A stretch of 6,810 nt of DNA from Thermoplasmata archaeon (GCA_030038885.1 JASHQY010000009.1:1-6810), one strand, 5' to 3'. Shown: positions 1 to 6,436, numbered from the stretch's first letter. Notes: generated by a model not told the origin, from the sequence alone. Numbers and translations: made by a program.

Positions 1-145
1 CTACTGGCTCTTCGTGATGCCGGTCGTGTACGGGAAGGGTCCCCGATACTGGGGATCGATGAAGGCCCAGTGCACGCTTCGGCTCCTCGAGACGAAGCCC
101 GGAGAGGATCGGGAGATCCTGCTCCACTACGCGGCGGTCCGGTAG
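1..145 (+). CDS. 3' end of an unidentified gene (partial)
   Basis: An open frame runs from the window edge (first whole codon at base 2) to a TAG at 143-145 and gives 47 residues, beginning YWLFVMPVVYGKG and ending LLHYAAVR. Third positions are strongly G/C, as in the neighbouring real genes. The composition is mixed and protein-like (Tyr, Trp, Phe, Met, Lys, Glu present), unlike the Arg/Gly/Pro-rich shadow frames. The first residues are hydrophobic and aromatic, followed by a charged stretch. I do not recognise the family, and the fragment is too short to assign a role. The 269-bp gap to the ATPase gene argues against tight coupling with it. Confidence 0.55.
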   Translation, partial: YWLFVMPVVYGKGPRYWGSMKAQCTLRLLETKPGEDREILLHYAAVR

Positions 146-414
146 GACCCGCCCGGGGCCGGGTCGAACCTCCGCTCGCCCGGTGACCCGCAGATCCCCT
201 TCCGGACGCCCGGGGCCGGCGCGCGATCGGAAGTGACGGTCGGGTCTCGTCGGAGATGCGGGGCGGCGGAGGGGGGCAGGGTGGACCCCGGTGACGACTT
301 CCGGAGCCGCCCGACGGGACCGGGTGCGGCTCCTCCCGGCGGGGAAGAGCGGGTCCGGTGCCGCCTTGAGGGGCCGGGGCTCCCGGGCCTCGGCCCGCGG
401 GTCCGGCGTGAAGA
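146..414. other. Intergenic region upstream of the ATPase gene
   Basis: This GC-rich spacer holds no gene I can support. I see no TATA-like element or sigma70-type promoter. A small hairpin is possible at 372-389 (GGCC plus GGG pairing with CCC plus GGCC across a bulged G and a GCT loop), ending 25 bp before the ATPase start. At this base composition it could be chance. The short ORF that begins at 233 is a composition artefact. Confidence 0.4.
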
Positions 415-2805
415 ATGACCACGGAAGCGAACGGCCCGACCGGCGGATGGACGACGGGCGAGGCCCGCCGCCGCCTCGCGATCGTCGGGCCCAACGAGGT
501 GCCGGAAGAACCCCCTCGCCGCCTTCGGCAGCTGGCACGGAGGTTCTGGGGTCCCGTCGCGTGGATGCTCGAGGCCGCGTTGGTCCTCGAAGTGGTTCTC
601 GATCAAATCTCGGGTGCCGCGATCCTGGTGGCCCTGCTGGTCTTCAACGCGGCGGTCTCCCAGATCCAGGAGGGACGTGCGCAGGACGCGGTCCGCCTCC
701 TGCGGCGCCGTCTGCACGTGACCGCGCGCGTCCGGCGCGACGGAGCGTGGAACTCCGTCCCGGCCCGGGAGCTCGTACCCGGGGACTGCGTTCACCTCCG
801 CATGGGGGACATCGTTCCGGCGGATTGCCGGATCGTCGAGGGGACCGTAGAGGTCGACCAGTCCAGCATCACCGGAGAGTCCACGGAGCTCTCGCGGTCG
901 ACGGGAGGGAACCTGTACTCGAGCTCGACCGTCCGACGCGGCGAGGCGACGGCCGAGGTCACCGCGACCGGGGTCCGCACCTACTTCGGGCGGACCGCCG
1001 AGCTGGTCCAGGGCGCGCAGGGAGCGAGCCACCTGGAGCAGCTCCTCTTCCGCGTGGTGCGCTACCTCGTGACGCTCGACAGCGTCCTCGCGGTGACGGT
1101 TCTCGGCGTCGCCGCGCTCCGCGGGGTCGCGTTCTCGGTCGTGCTTCCCTTCGTGCTGATCCTGCTGATCGCCTCGGTGCCGGCCGCGATGCCGGCCACG
1201 TTCACGATCGCCAACGCGATCGAGTCCCGTCGGCTGGTCGAGGAAGGGGTGCTGGTCACCGGCCTCGCGGCCGTCCAGGACGCGGCCAGCATGGACCTCC
1301 TCTGCGTGGACAAGACCGGCACCCTCACCGAAGGGCGGGAGTCCCTGGAGGCGGTGGCCCCCCAAGGGAGCGCCGACGAGGCCGGGCTGCTCGCGCTCGC
1401 GGCGGCGGCGTGCGACGCCTCCACGCAGGACACGATCGACCTCGCCGTGCTCGCGGAGGCGCGACGCCGCGGCATCGCCCCGCTCCGGCGATCGCACCTG
1501 ACCCCGTTCGACCCGGCGCTCAAGCGTTCGGAAGCGGTCGTCGAGCGGGGCGGACCGCCCGTGCGGGTAGTGCTCGGTTCGCCCGAGGTGGTCGCGGCCC
1601 TCTGTTCCCGAACCCCCGACCTCGAGCCCGCGGTGGCCCGGCTCTCCGCCACGGGGGCCCGGGTCCTCGCGGTCGCGGCCGGATCGGGCACGTCCCTCGA
1701 GATCGAAGGGCTGCTCGCGCTCGCGGACCCTCCTCGAGCGGACGCGGCGGAGCTGGTCCGCTCGCTGCGGGCGATGGGAATCCGGGTGGTGATGCTGACC
1801 GGAGATACCGTGCTGACCGCGCGACGCGTCGCGCAGGCCGTCGGCCTCGGGACCCGGTTCGGCGAACGTGCGAACCTCTCGGACGACCCCTCGCGGTACG
1901 ACGGGTTCGCGGGCGTCTATCCGGAGGACAAGTTCCGCCTCGTCCGGGAGCTTCAGGCGCAGGGCCACACCGTGGGCATGACGGGGGACGGGGTGAACGA
2001 CGCCGCCGCGCTCCGGCAGGCGGAAGTAGGGATCGCCGTGGTCGGAGCGACGGACGTCGCGCGCGCCTCGGCGAAGCTCGTGCTGACCCGGCCCGGTCTC
2101 ACCGACATCGTGCGCGCGGTGCAGGGCGGCCGCCGCGTGTACCGCCGGATGCTGACGTGGACGCTCAACAAGGTCTCGAAGAACTTCGAGCAGGTCGTCC
2201 TCCTGACGGTCGGCTTCGTCGCCGCGGGGGTCTTCGTGGTCTCGCCGTTCCTGATCCTCTTGATGATCTTCGCCAACGACTTCGTGTCGATGTCGGCCGG
2301 CACGGATCGCGCCCGGATCTCGCCTGCCCCGGATCGGTGGGACGTGCGGGAGATCGTGTCCGTGGCGGTGGTGGTCGGCGGCAGCTGGCTCGCGCTCTCG
2401 TTCACGCTACTCGCGTGGGCCACGCACGTCGCGCACCTCGCGACCGGCCCCCTCCAGACGTTCTTCTTCGTCTACCTGGTCTTCTCGTCCCAGGCGACGA
2501 TCCTTCTGGTGCGCGAACGGGACCACTCTTGGGCCTCGCGTCCGAGCACGCCGCTCCTGGTCGCGGTCGCCGCGGACGTCGTCGTCATCTCCGCCCTCGC
2601 CGTGACCGGCACGCTCATGGCCGCGATCCCGCTGCCGCTCATCGCCGGGCTGCTCGGCGCGGTGGCGGCGGCCGCGCTCGCGGTCGACCAGGTCAAGGTC
2701 GCGTTCATCCGCGCTTCGGGGGCTTTCGGTGCTCGCTCGCAGCCGCCGTCGGCCCGCGCCGGCCCACCGCCCGGGATCGTCGGAGGATCGACCGGGTCTC
2801 GGTGA
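415..2805 (+). CDS. Plasma-membrane H+-transporting P-type ATPase (type IIIA)
   Basis: An integral membrane pump predicted to export protons using ATP, through an aspartyl-phosphate intermediate. Visible in its 796 residues: N-terminal ATPase motif (GEARRRLAIVGPNEVP, 15-30), M1-M2 about 46-85, actuator-domain TGES at 153-156, M4 with VPAAMPA at 255-261, phosphorylation motif DKTGTLT with D299, nucleotide-domain FDPALKR at 365-371, MLTGD at 460-464 and hinge TGDGVND at 523-529, then M5-M10 about 590-756. The length and lack of a long C-terminal regulatory domain fit prokaryotic members rather than plant or fungal ones. N78 in M2 and D622 in M6 (AND motif) match the proton-binding Asn/Asp pair of the plant pump AHA2. 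Oddities: the usual KGAP nucleotide motif reads LGSP (387-390), and the M5 position of the AHA2 arginine appears to be E592. The last 30 residues are Pro/Gly/Ser-rich and probably disordered. Start: a TGA at 409-411 in the same frame leaves ATG 415 as first start; only a weak GTGA (408-411) precedes it. Another cation could be the substrate, but proton is most likely. Confidence 0.93.
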   Translation: MTTEANGPTGGWTTGEARRRLAIVGPNEVPEEPPRRLRQLARRFWGPVAWMLEAALVLEVVLDQISGAAILVALLVFNAAVSQIQEGRAQDAVRLLRRRLHVTARVRRDGAWNSVPARELVPGDCVHLRMGDIVPADCRIVEGTVEVDQSSITGESTELSRSTGGNLYSSSTVRRGEATAEVTATGVRTYFGRTAELVQGAQGASHLEQLLFRVVRYLVTLDSVLAVTVLGVAALRGVAFSVVLPFVLILLIASVPAAMPATFTIANAIESRRLVEEGVLVTGLAAVQDAASMDLLCVDKTGTLTEGRESLEAVAPQGSADEAGLLALAAAACDASTQDTIDLAVLAEARRRGIAPLRRSHLTPFDPALKRSEAVVERGGPPVRVVLGSPEVVAALCSRTPDLEPAVARLSATGARVLAVAAGSGTSLEIEGLLALADPPRADAAELVRSLRAMGIRVVMLTGDTVLTARRVAQAVGLGTRFGERANLSDDPSRYDGFAGVYPEDKFRLVRELQAQGHTVGMTGDGVNDAAALRQAEVGIAVVGATDVARASAKLVLTRPGLTDIVRAVQGGRRVYRRMLTWTLNKVSKNFEQVVLLTVGFVAAGVFVVSPFLILLMIFANDFVSMSAGTDRARISPAPDRWDVREIVSVAVVVGGSWLALSFTLLAWATHVAHLATGPLQTFFFVYLVFSSQATILLVRERDHSWASRPSTPLLVAVAADVVVISALAVTGTLMAAIPLPLIAGLLGAVAAAALAVDQVKVAFIRASGAFGARSQPPSARAGPPPGIVGGSTGSR

Positions 2806-2977
2806 TCCTCGGGCGGGGATGGGCCGGGCCCTCGAGCGGGCGCCCGGGCGGGTCGCGGGTGGGCTCGGCCCGCCTCCGTGCGGTCCGGACCGTCGGGGAA
2901 GGCGTTGGCCTCCGGTCCCACCGACGAGGCCGAAAGGGTCCCAGAACCGTCCGGATCCGTCGTTCCGGGGCGGCACG
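2806..2977. other. Spacer after the ATPase gene
   Basis: A GC-rich stretch with no supported gene. Weak self-complementarity exists (CCGGGC at 2824-2829 with GCCCGG at 2842-2847), but no T-run follows, so I do not call a terminator. The base composition changes abruptly to AT-rich at about 2978, where the regulator's promoter region begins. Confidence 0.4.
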
Positions 2978-3041
2978 TTGAAATACCGATCGCTCGGATC
3001 AGCAGAAAGTCAATATACTTGACAGTCAATATACTTGACCA
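2978..3041 (+). promoter_or_regulatory. Promoter/operator region of the marR-like operon, probably giving a leaderless mRNA
   Basis: This is the only clearly AT-rich island in the window. The TATA-like AATATAC at 3012-3018 is centred about 27 bp before the A of ATG 3042, and purine-rich CAGAAAG at 3004-3010 lies just before it. This is the usual archaeal BRE/TATA-to-start distance and would put the transcript start on, or within a base or two of, the ATG. No Shine-Dalgarno sequence precedes that ATG, which agrees with a leaderless transcript. A second, weaker candidate is GAAATAC at 2980-2986, which would start transcription near 3010, inside the first operator. A bacterial reading is poor: TATACT (3014-3019) looks like a -10 box but has no -35 at the right distance. 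The assignment is inferred from spacing only. Confidence 0.6.
3008..3039. repeat. Tandem 16-bp repeat, each copy an inverted repeat GTCAA-N5-TTGAC: likely MarR operator pair
   Basis: The 16-mer AGTCAATATACTTGAC occurs twice in direct succession (3008-3023 and 3024-3039) without a mismatch. Inside each copy, GTCAA and TTGAC are exact reverse complements around TATAC (3009-3023 and 3025-3039), forming a two-fold symmetric site of 15 bp. Dimeric winged-helix regulators of the MarR family typically bind palindromes of about this size next to their own genes. The site covers the TATA-like element and ends 2 bp before the start codon, so binding should block TBP/TFB or the polymerase. The 16-bp period is about one and a half helical turns, so the two copies would lie on roughly opposite faces of the DNA. 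I saw no other copy in the window. Confidence 0.8.
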
Positions 3042-3527
3042 ATGACGACGCGAACTCCCGCTCGAGCATCCCATGACGACGTGCCGCTCTCGGCCCTGCT
3101 GTACCTGACCCGCGGGACGTACACCGCGGCCGTCCGCCGCGCCCAGGCGGAGGCCGGGTGCGGGGACGTGCCCGCGGCCGCCGAAGTCCTCCTGAACGCG
3201 ATGGAATGGAGCGGCGCGTCGCTCGAGGCGGTCGTCCGCTTCCTCGGCGTCACGAAGCAAGCGGTGAGCCAGATGGTCGAGACGCTCGTCAATCGGGGCT
3301 ACCTGGAGCGCGAGCGGGACCCCTCGGACCGGCGCCGGCTGAAGATCTCGCTCACGGCGCAGGGGCACACGGCCGGCACGGTCGGTCGCGCCGCGATCCA
3401 GCAGGTCGACCGCGAGCTGGCGGCCCGGGTGGGGGCGGCCGCGATCGCCCGCACCCGCGCGACGCTGAGCGCGCTCCTCGCGATCAAGCGGGCCGGGATC
3501 GCCCGCGCCGGAACGGAGGGCGCATGA
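3042..3527 (+). CDS. MarR-family winged helix-turn-helix transcriptional regulator
   Basis: A 161-residue cytosolic DNA-binding protein, a normal length for the family, expected to act as a dimer. The winged helix is clear: the SLEAVVRFLGVTKQAVS region (60-76) supplies the helix-turn-helix, the recognition helix runs to about 84, and the wing carries RERDPSDRRRLKISLT (90-105), with the D-x-R pattern typical of MarR wings. Flanking helices (15-56 and about 108-150) would form the dimer interface and ligand pocket. The protein is Ala/Arg-rich. It starts 2 bp after a double palindrome, so autorepression is likely. Its stop codon overlaps the next start (ATGA, 3524-3527), so it is probably translated together with the lipocalin-like gene. 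Family members commonly respond to phenolics, acyl-CoAs or other small lipophilic compounds; the ligand here is unknown. Confidence 0.92.
   Translation: MTTRTPARASHDDVPLSALLYLTRGTYTAAVRRAQAEAGCGDVPAAAEVLLNAMEWSGASLEAVVRFLGVTKQAVSQMVETLVNRGYLERERDPSDRRRLKISLTAQGHTAGTVGRAAIQQVDRELAARVGAAAIARTRATLSALLAIKRAGIARAGTEGA
3515..3527 (+). promoter_or_regulatory. Shine-Dalgarno GGAGG and ATGA stop/start overlap
   Basis: GGAGG at 3515-3519 lies 4 nt before ATG 3524. That ATG shares its last two bases with the TGA stop of the regulator gene (3525-3527). The overlap fixes the start of the lipocalin-like gene: the same frame stays open far upstream (to 3158), but that part overlaps the regulator and is Arg-rich shadow sequence. 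Translational coupling between the two genes is the likely consequence. Confidence 0.8.
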
Positions 3528-4609
3528 GCCCCGCTCCCCTCGCCCGAGTCGCGAACCGGGACGAGGACTTCGCCCGGCTCGGAATTCAGCGGGGCCCGGT
3601 ACAGCCCTGGGAGGACGGGATGCGCACCACCGGGGGTCGCGGCAGCTACGAGTGGTGGTACTTCGACTCGCACCTGGAGGATGGCTCCTCGCTCGTCGTC
3701 ACGTTCTACACGAAGTGGCTGTTGAACCCGAAGGCCAAGGAGGCGCCGATGATCCAGGTCGACCTCGACCGGCCCGGTCGGCCGGCGCGGCAACTGTTCG
3801 TGCACGCGACCCCTCCGGAGTTCAGCGCGAGCAAGGAAGGCTGCGACGTGCGGATGAAGGGCTGCTACTTCCGCGGGGATCTGCACACCTACCAGATCAA
3901 GGTCGTGGCGGACGACGTCACGGTCGAGGCCGAACTGGTGGGGCAGGTCCCGTCCTGGCGGCAGGCGACCGGCGTCACGTACTTCGGCGCCCACGACGAG
4001 CACACGTTCGCGTGGCTGCCGTCGGTCCCGCAGGGCAAAGTGACCGTGACGATCGCCGAGAAGGGCGCGCCGCCCCAGACCCTCCATGGGATCGGCTACC
4101 ACGACCACAACTGGGGGGACGTCGCGATGTCGAAGCTCCTCAACCACTGGTACTGGGGGCGGGCCCAGGCCGGCCCGTACTCGGTGATCGCGGCCTACCT
4201 CTACGCCGAGAAGGAGTACGGCCGCACGGAACTGCCGCAGATCGTGATCGCGAGGGACGGCCAGATCGTCGCCGACGACGCGTCCAAGGTGCGGCTCGTC
4301 CTCGAGGACGTCTTCACCGACGCGCACAGCGACAAGCCGGTGGCGAACCGGGTGATCTACGACTACGCGCAGGATGCGCGGACCCGCTACCGCGTGATCT
4401 TCCAGCGGAGCCAGACCCTCCTCGACCAGAAGTTCGCGGACACGGTGACCGGGATCAAGCACGCGCTCGCGGTCCTCGCGCGCGTGGACGGCGCGTACCT
4501 GCGATTCAGCGGCACCGTGACGGTCGAGAAGTACGAGAACGGAACGCTCGTCGAAACCGCGAGCGATCCGGGGATCTGGGAGCTGATGTACCTGGGCCAT
4601 GTCGAATGA
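3524..4609 (+). CDS. Lipocalin-like protein of the CrtC/AttH type (carotenoid 1,2-hydratase-like)
   Basis: A 361-residue protein with the two-half beta-barrel signature of the CrtC/AttH group. The first half carries YEWWYFDSHLEDG (42-54), the second begins at GYHDHNWGD (191-199), and the C-terminus ends IWELMYLG (351-358). All three blocks are characteristic of this group, which includes carotenoid 1,2-hydratases, AttH and the lipocalin-like fungal Diels-Alderases of the Fsa2/CghA type. Members bind hydrophobic chains between two barrels; some hydrate isoprenoid double bonds and some guide cyclisation. I see no signal peptide, lipobox or membrane segment, so a cytosolic enzyme or binding protein is likely. 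Its neighbours are a MarR regulator (ATGA overlap) and a CoA-transferase 66 bp downstream; no carotenoid gene is visible. Family membership is well supported. The reaction is not: secondary-metabolite, fatty-acid or isoprenoid substrates are all possible. Confidence 0.82.
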   Translation: MSPAPLARVANRDEDFARLGIQRGPVQPWEDGMRTTGGRGSYEWWYFDSHLEDGSSLVVTFYTKWLLNPKAKEAPMIQVDLDRPGRPARQLFVHATPPEFSASKEGCDVRMKGCYFRGDLHTYQIKVVADDVTVEAELVGQVPSWRQATGVTYFGAHDEHTFAWLPSVPQGKVTVTIAEKGAPPQTLHGIGYHDHNWGDVAMSKLLNHWYWGRAQAGPYSVIAAYLYAEKEYGRTELPQIVIARDGQIVADDASKVRLVLEDVFTDAHSDKPVANRVIYDYAQDARTRYRVIFQRSQTLLDQKFADTVTGIKHALAVLARVDGAYLRFSGTVTVEKYENGTLVETASDPGIWELMYLGHVE

Positions 4610-4662
4610 AACGAGGGACCGAACGATGCGCCGCGCGAACGCCGAACGAATGACCTCGCCGC

Positions 4663-4675
4663 GAGAGGTCCGCGC
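4663..4675 (+). promoter_or_regulatory. Ribosome binding site of the CoA-transferase gene
   Basis: GAGAGGT at 4663-4669 contains GAGGT, complementary to the conserved 16S rRNA 3' end, and lies 6 nt before ATG 4676. This supports ATG 4676 as the start. The 66-bp gap before it has no TATA-like or sigma70-like element, so the gene is probably on the regulator's transcript. Confidence 0.65.
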
Positions 4676-6205
4676 ATGACGCCGACCGGCGGGCGCACGG
4701 CGGCCGGGTCCGCGGGGGTCGATCTGCCCCGCCAGCTCGAGCATCTGCTCGCGGGGACGGGCGTCCGCCCGTCCGACACCGGGGGCAAGATCTCCTTCGC
4801 CGGGGAGGACCCTCTCTTCCCGAGCGCGATCCGGCTCGGCTCGGTGTTCGCCCTGTCCGCGATGGCGGCGGCCGTGGGGGCCGCGACGATATGGAAGATG
4901 CGCTCGGGCAAGGGGCAGGACCTCTCGATCGACCTCCGCACCGCGTCGCACGGGATCGACCCGGAGCTCACGTTCGGTCCGAAGATCAACGGCTGGCCGT
5001 ACCCGAACCCGATCGGCAACAACCACCCGTTCTCCGTGTTCCCGTTCGAGACGCGGGACGGGCGGTGGGTCTACCCGTCGGCGGTCTATCCGAAGCAGCA
5101 GTTCGCGTGGACGAACTTCTTCAACTGCGGCGCGAACCACCACTCCGTCGCGGCGGCGATCAGCAAGTGGGACGCGCTCGAGCTCGAGAACGCGGCCAAC
5201 GAGGCCGGCCACACGCTCTGCATCGCGCGGACCGCGGACGAATGGGCGAAGCACCCCCAGGGCCAGTACCTCGCGAAGGAGCCGGTCATCGCCGTGCGGA
5301 AGATCTCGGAAGGCGATCCCGTGCCCTTCGGACCGGGGAAGCGGCCGCTCGAGGGGATCCGCGTGCTCTCCGCGACGCACGCGGTCGCGGGACCGGTAGT
5401 CGGCCGCACGCTCGCCGAGCAAGGCGCCGAGGTCCTGCAGTTCAATCCCGTGGACGAGTTCGAGCACCCGTGGGTCTACGACGACGCCAACGTCGGCTTC
5501 CGCTCGACCTACCTTGATCTTCGCCGCCCGGACAACGCGCTCCAGGCGAAGCTCCTCGCGAAAGGGGCCGATGTCTTCGTCGACAACTTCCGCGGGCGCA
5601 AGCTCCAGAACTTCGGGCTCGGACCGGAGCAGCTCGCGGCGGACCATCCGGGGATCGTCGTCGTCAGCGTGCGCTGCTACGGCTGGGGCGGTCCGTGGTC
5701 CTCGCGCGGCGGCTTCGACATGCTCGGCTCGGCCGCGGCCGGCGTCGCGATGGCCGAGGGGGATAACGGCAAGCCGTCGGTGCCCCCGACCGCGCTGATC
5801 AACGATTACGTGACCGGGTACCTGGGCGCGGCCGGAGCGGCCGCGGCGCTCGTCCGCCGGGCGAAGGAGGGCGGAAGCTACCACGTGACCGTGAGCCTCA
5901 CGCGCAACGCGATGTGGTACCTTTCCCTCGGCCTCGTCCCACCCGAGGAGCGGACGTTCGCCGAGAATCCGTTCCGCCGGTACGACGAGATCGTGGACAA
6001 GCCGGCCGAGCTCCTGCCGATGGTGCTCAAGCTGCGAAAGCGCCTGCTGCCGCCCGAGCTGATCGAGCGCGACACGGCGCTGGGCCGGGTCCAGCGCCTC
6101 GCTCCCGCGGTGCACTTCTCGAAGACCCCGGGGGACTGGAACGACCCGATCTTGACGCCGATGGGGGCGTCCCTACCGGTCTGGCTCGGGAAGCGGCGCG
6201 CCTAG
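4676..6205 (+). CDS. Family III CoA-transferase (CaiB/BaiF), permuted two-part form
   Basis: A predicted cytosolic enzyme moving CoA between carboxylic acids, or a related racemase/isomerase. The normal family III N-terminal Rossmann block begins only at residue 224: PLEGIRVLSATHAVAGP (224-240), TLAEQGAEVLQ (245-255), DVFVDNFRGRKLQNFGLGPEQL (299-320), then the region before INDYVTG (375-381). D377 is the likely catalytic aspartate. The preceding 200 residues look like the second half of a family III protein: a helix-rich segment and RSGKGQDLSIDL (76-87), an FETRDGRWVYPSAV block (124-137), and a small-domain part with RTADEWAKHP (185-194). Residues about 53-87 resemble 374-408, but S56 takes the place of the aspartate, so only one active site seems intact. 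The tail RLAPAVHFSKTPG (473-485) matches usual family C-termini. Length is 509, against about 400 for simple members. Fused or permuted members are known. Substrate unknown; an operon partner of the lipocalin-like gene. Confidence 0.88.
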   Translation: MTPTGGRTAAGSAGVDLPRQLEHLLAGTGVRPSDTGGKISFAGEDPLFPSAIRLGSVFALSAMAAAVGAATIWKMRSGKGQDLSIDLRTASHGIDPELTFGPKINGWPYPNPIGNNHPFSVFPFETRDGRWVYPSAVYPKQQFAWTNFFNCGANHHSVAAAISKWDALELENAANEAGHTLCIARTADEWAKHPQGQYLAKEPVIAVRKISEGDPVPFGPGKRPLEGIRVLSATHAVAGPVVGRTLAEQGAEVLQFNPVDEFEHPWVYDDANVGFRSTYLDLRRPDNALQAKLLAKGADVFVDNFRGRKLQNFGLGPEQLAADHPGIVVVSVRCYGWGGPWSSRGGFDMLGSAAAGVAMAEGDNGKPSVPPTALINDYVTGYLGAAGAAAALVRRAKEGGSYHVTVSLTRNAMWYLSLGLVPPEERTFAENPFRRYDEIVDKPAELLPMVLKLRKRLLPPELIERDTALGRVQRLAPAVHFSKTPGDWNDPILTPMGASLPVWLGKRRA

Positions 6206-6207
6206 AA

Positions 6208-6240
6208 CTCCGGGGGACCCGAGCGCGGGGCCCTCCGGAG
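6208..6240 (+). terminator. Stem-loop just after the CoA-transferase stop
   Basis: CTCCGG (6208-6213) pairs exactly with CCGGAG (6235-6240), and the stem continues as GGG (6214-6216) with CCC (6231-6233) past one bulged T. It begins 3 nt after the TAG at 6203-6205. No T-run follows, so it is not a classical intrinsic terminator. It could mark or stabilise the 3' end of the operon transcript, or be a chance result of high GC. Confidence 0.3.
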
Positions 6241-6416
6241 CCCTTGCGCGGCCGCGACCCCGGCACGGGACGGGCCCGCGGAGGCGAAACTCGGGTCCGG
6301 GCCGGGCGTCGGCCGGCCCCCGGGTCGGTTCTCGGCCCGCGGCGTACCCGGTGCCGGAGGTTGGCGCCGGGACCGGCTCCGGGCCCGGGGACGCCCGATC
6401 GCGAGGACGACCCCCG

Positions 6417-6436
6417 GTCGCGTCGCGTCGCGTCGC
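6417..6436. repeat. Pentanucleotide tandem repeat (GTCGC) x4
   Basis: Four exact head-to-tail copies of GTCGC lie in the noncoding gap upstream of the antiporter-like gene. The tract is short and GC-rich, so it may be a slippage product with no function. It could vary in copy number between strains. Confidence 0.6.

Noticed and set aside
127..1968. 613-codon open frame on the minus strand opposite the ATPase gene
   Set aside because: Its product is Arg/Gly/His/Pro-rich with no motif. It lies opposite a gene with full catalytic motifs. Long antisense frames are expected where third positions are nearly all G or C.
291..2981. 896-codon + strand frame overlapping the ATPase in another phase
   Set aside because: The translation is dominated by Arg, Gly, Pro and Ala and shows no domain. 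The ATPase frame explains the region.
3014..3024. Sigma70-type promoter: TATACT as -10 and TTGACA as -35
   Set aside because: The two boxes overlap or lie in the wrong order. TTGAAA at 2978-2983 is about 30 bp from TATACT, and the second TATACT is 5 bp from TTGACA, so no pair has 16-18 bp spacing.
3008..3039. The two tandem copies as a CRISPR array or transposon end
   Set aside because: There are only two copies with no spacer, and their internal symmetry and position at a regulator start fit an operator much better. No cas gene or transposase is visible.
3158..3523. Upstream extension of the lipocalin-like frame inside the regulator gene
   Set aside because: The extension is Arg-rich and overlaps the regulator. 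ATG 3524 has GGAGG in front and an ATGA overlap, and the domain begins soon after it.
3299..6115. 938-codon minus-strand frame opposite the lipocalin-like and CoA-transferase genes
   Set aside because: It spans three real genes and their spacer, is rich in Arg, Val, Asp and His, and has no motif; it is a composition shadow.
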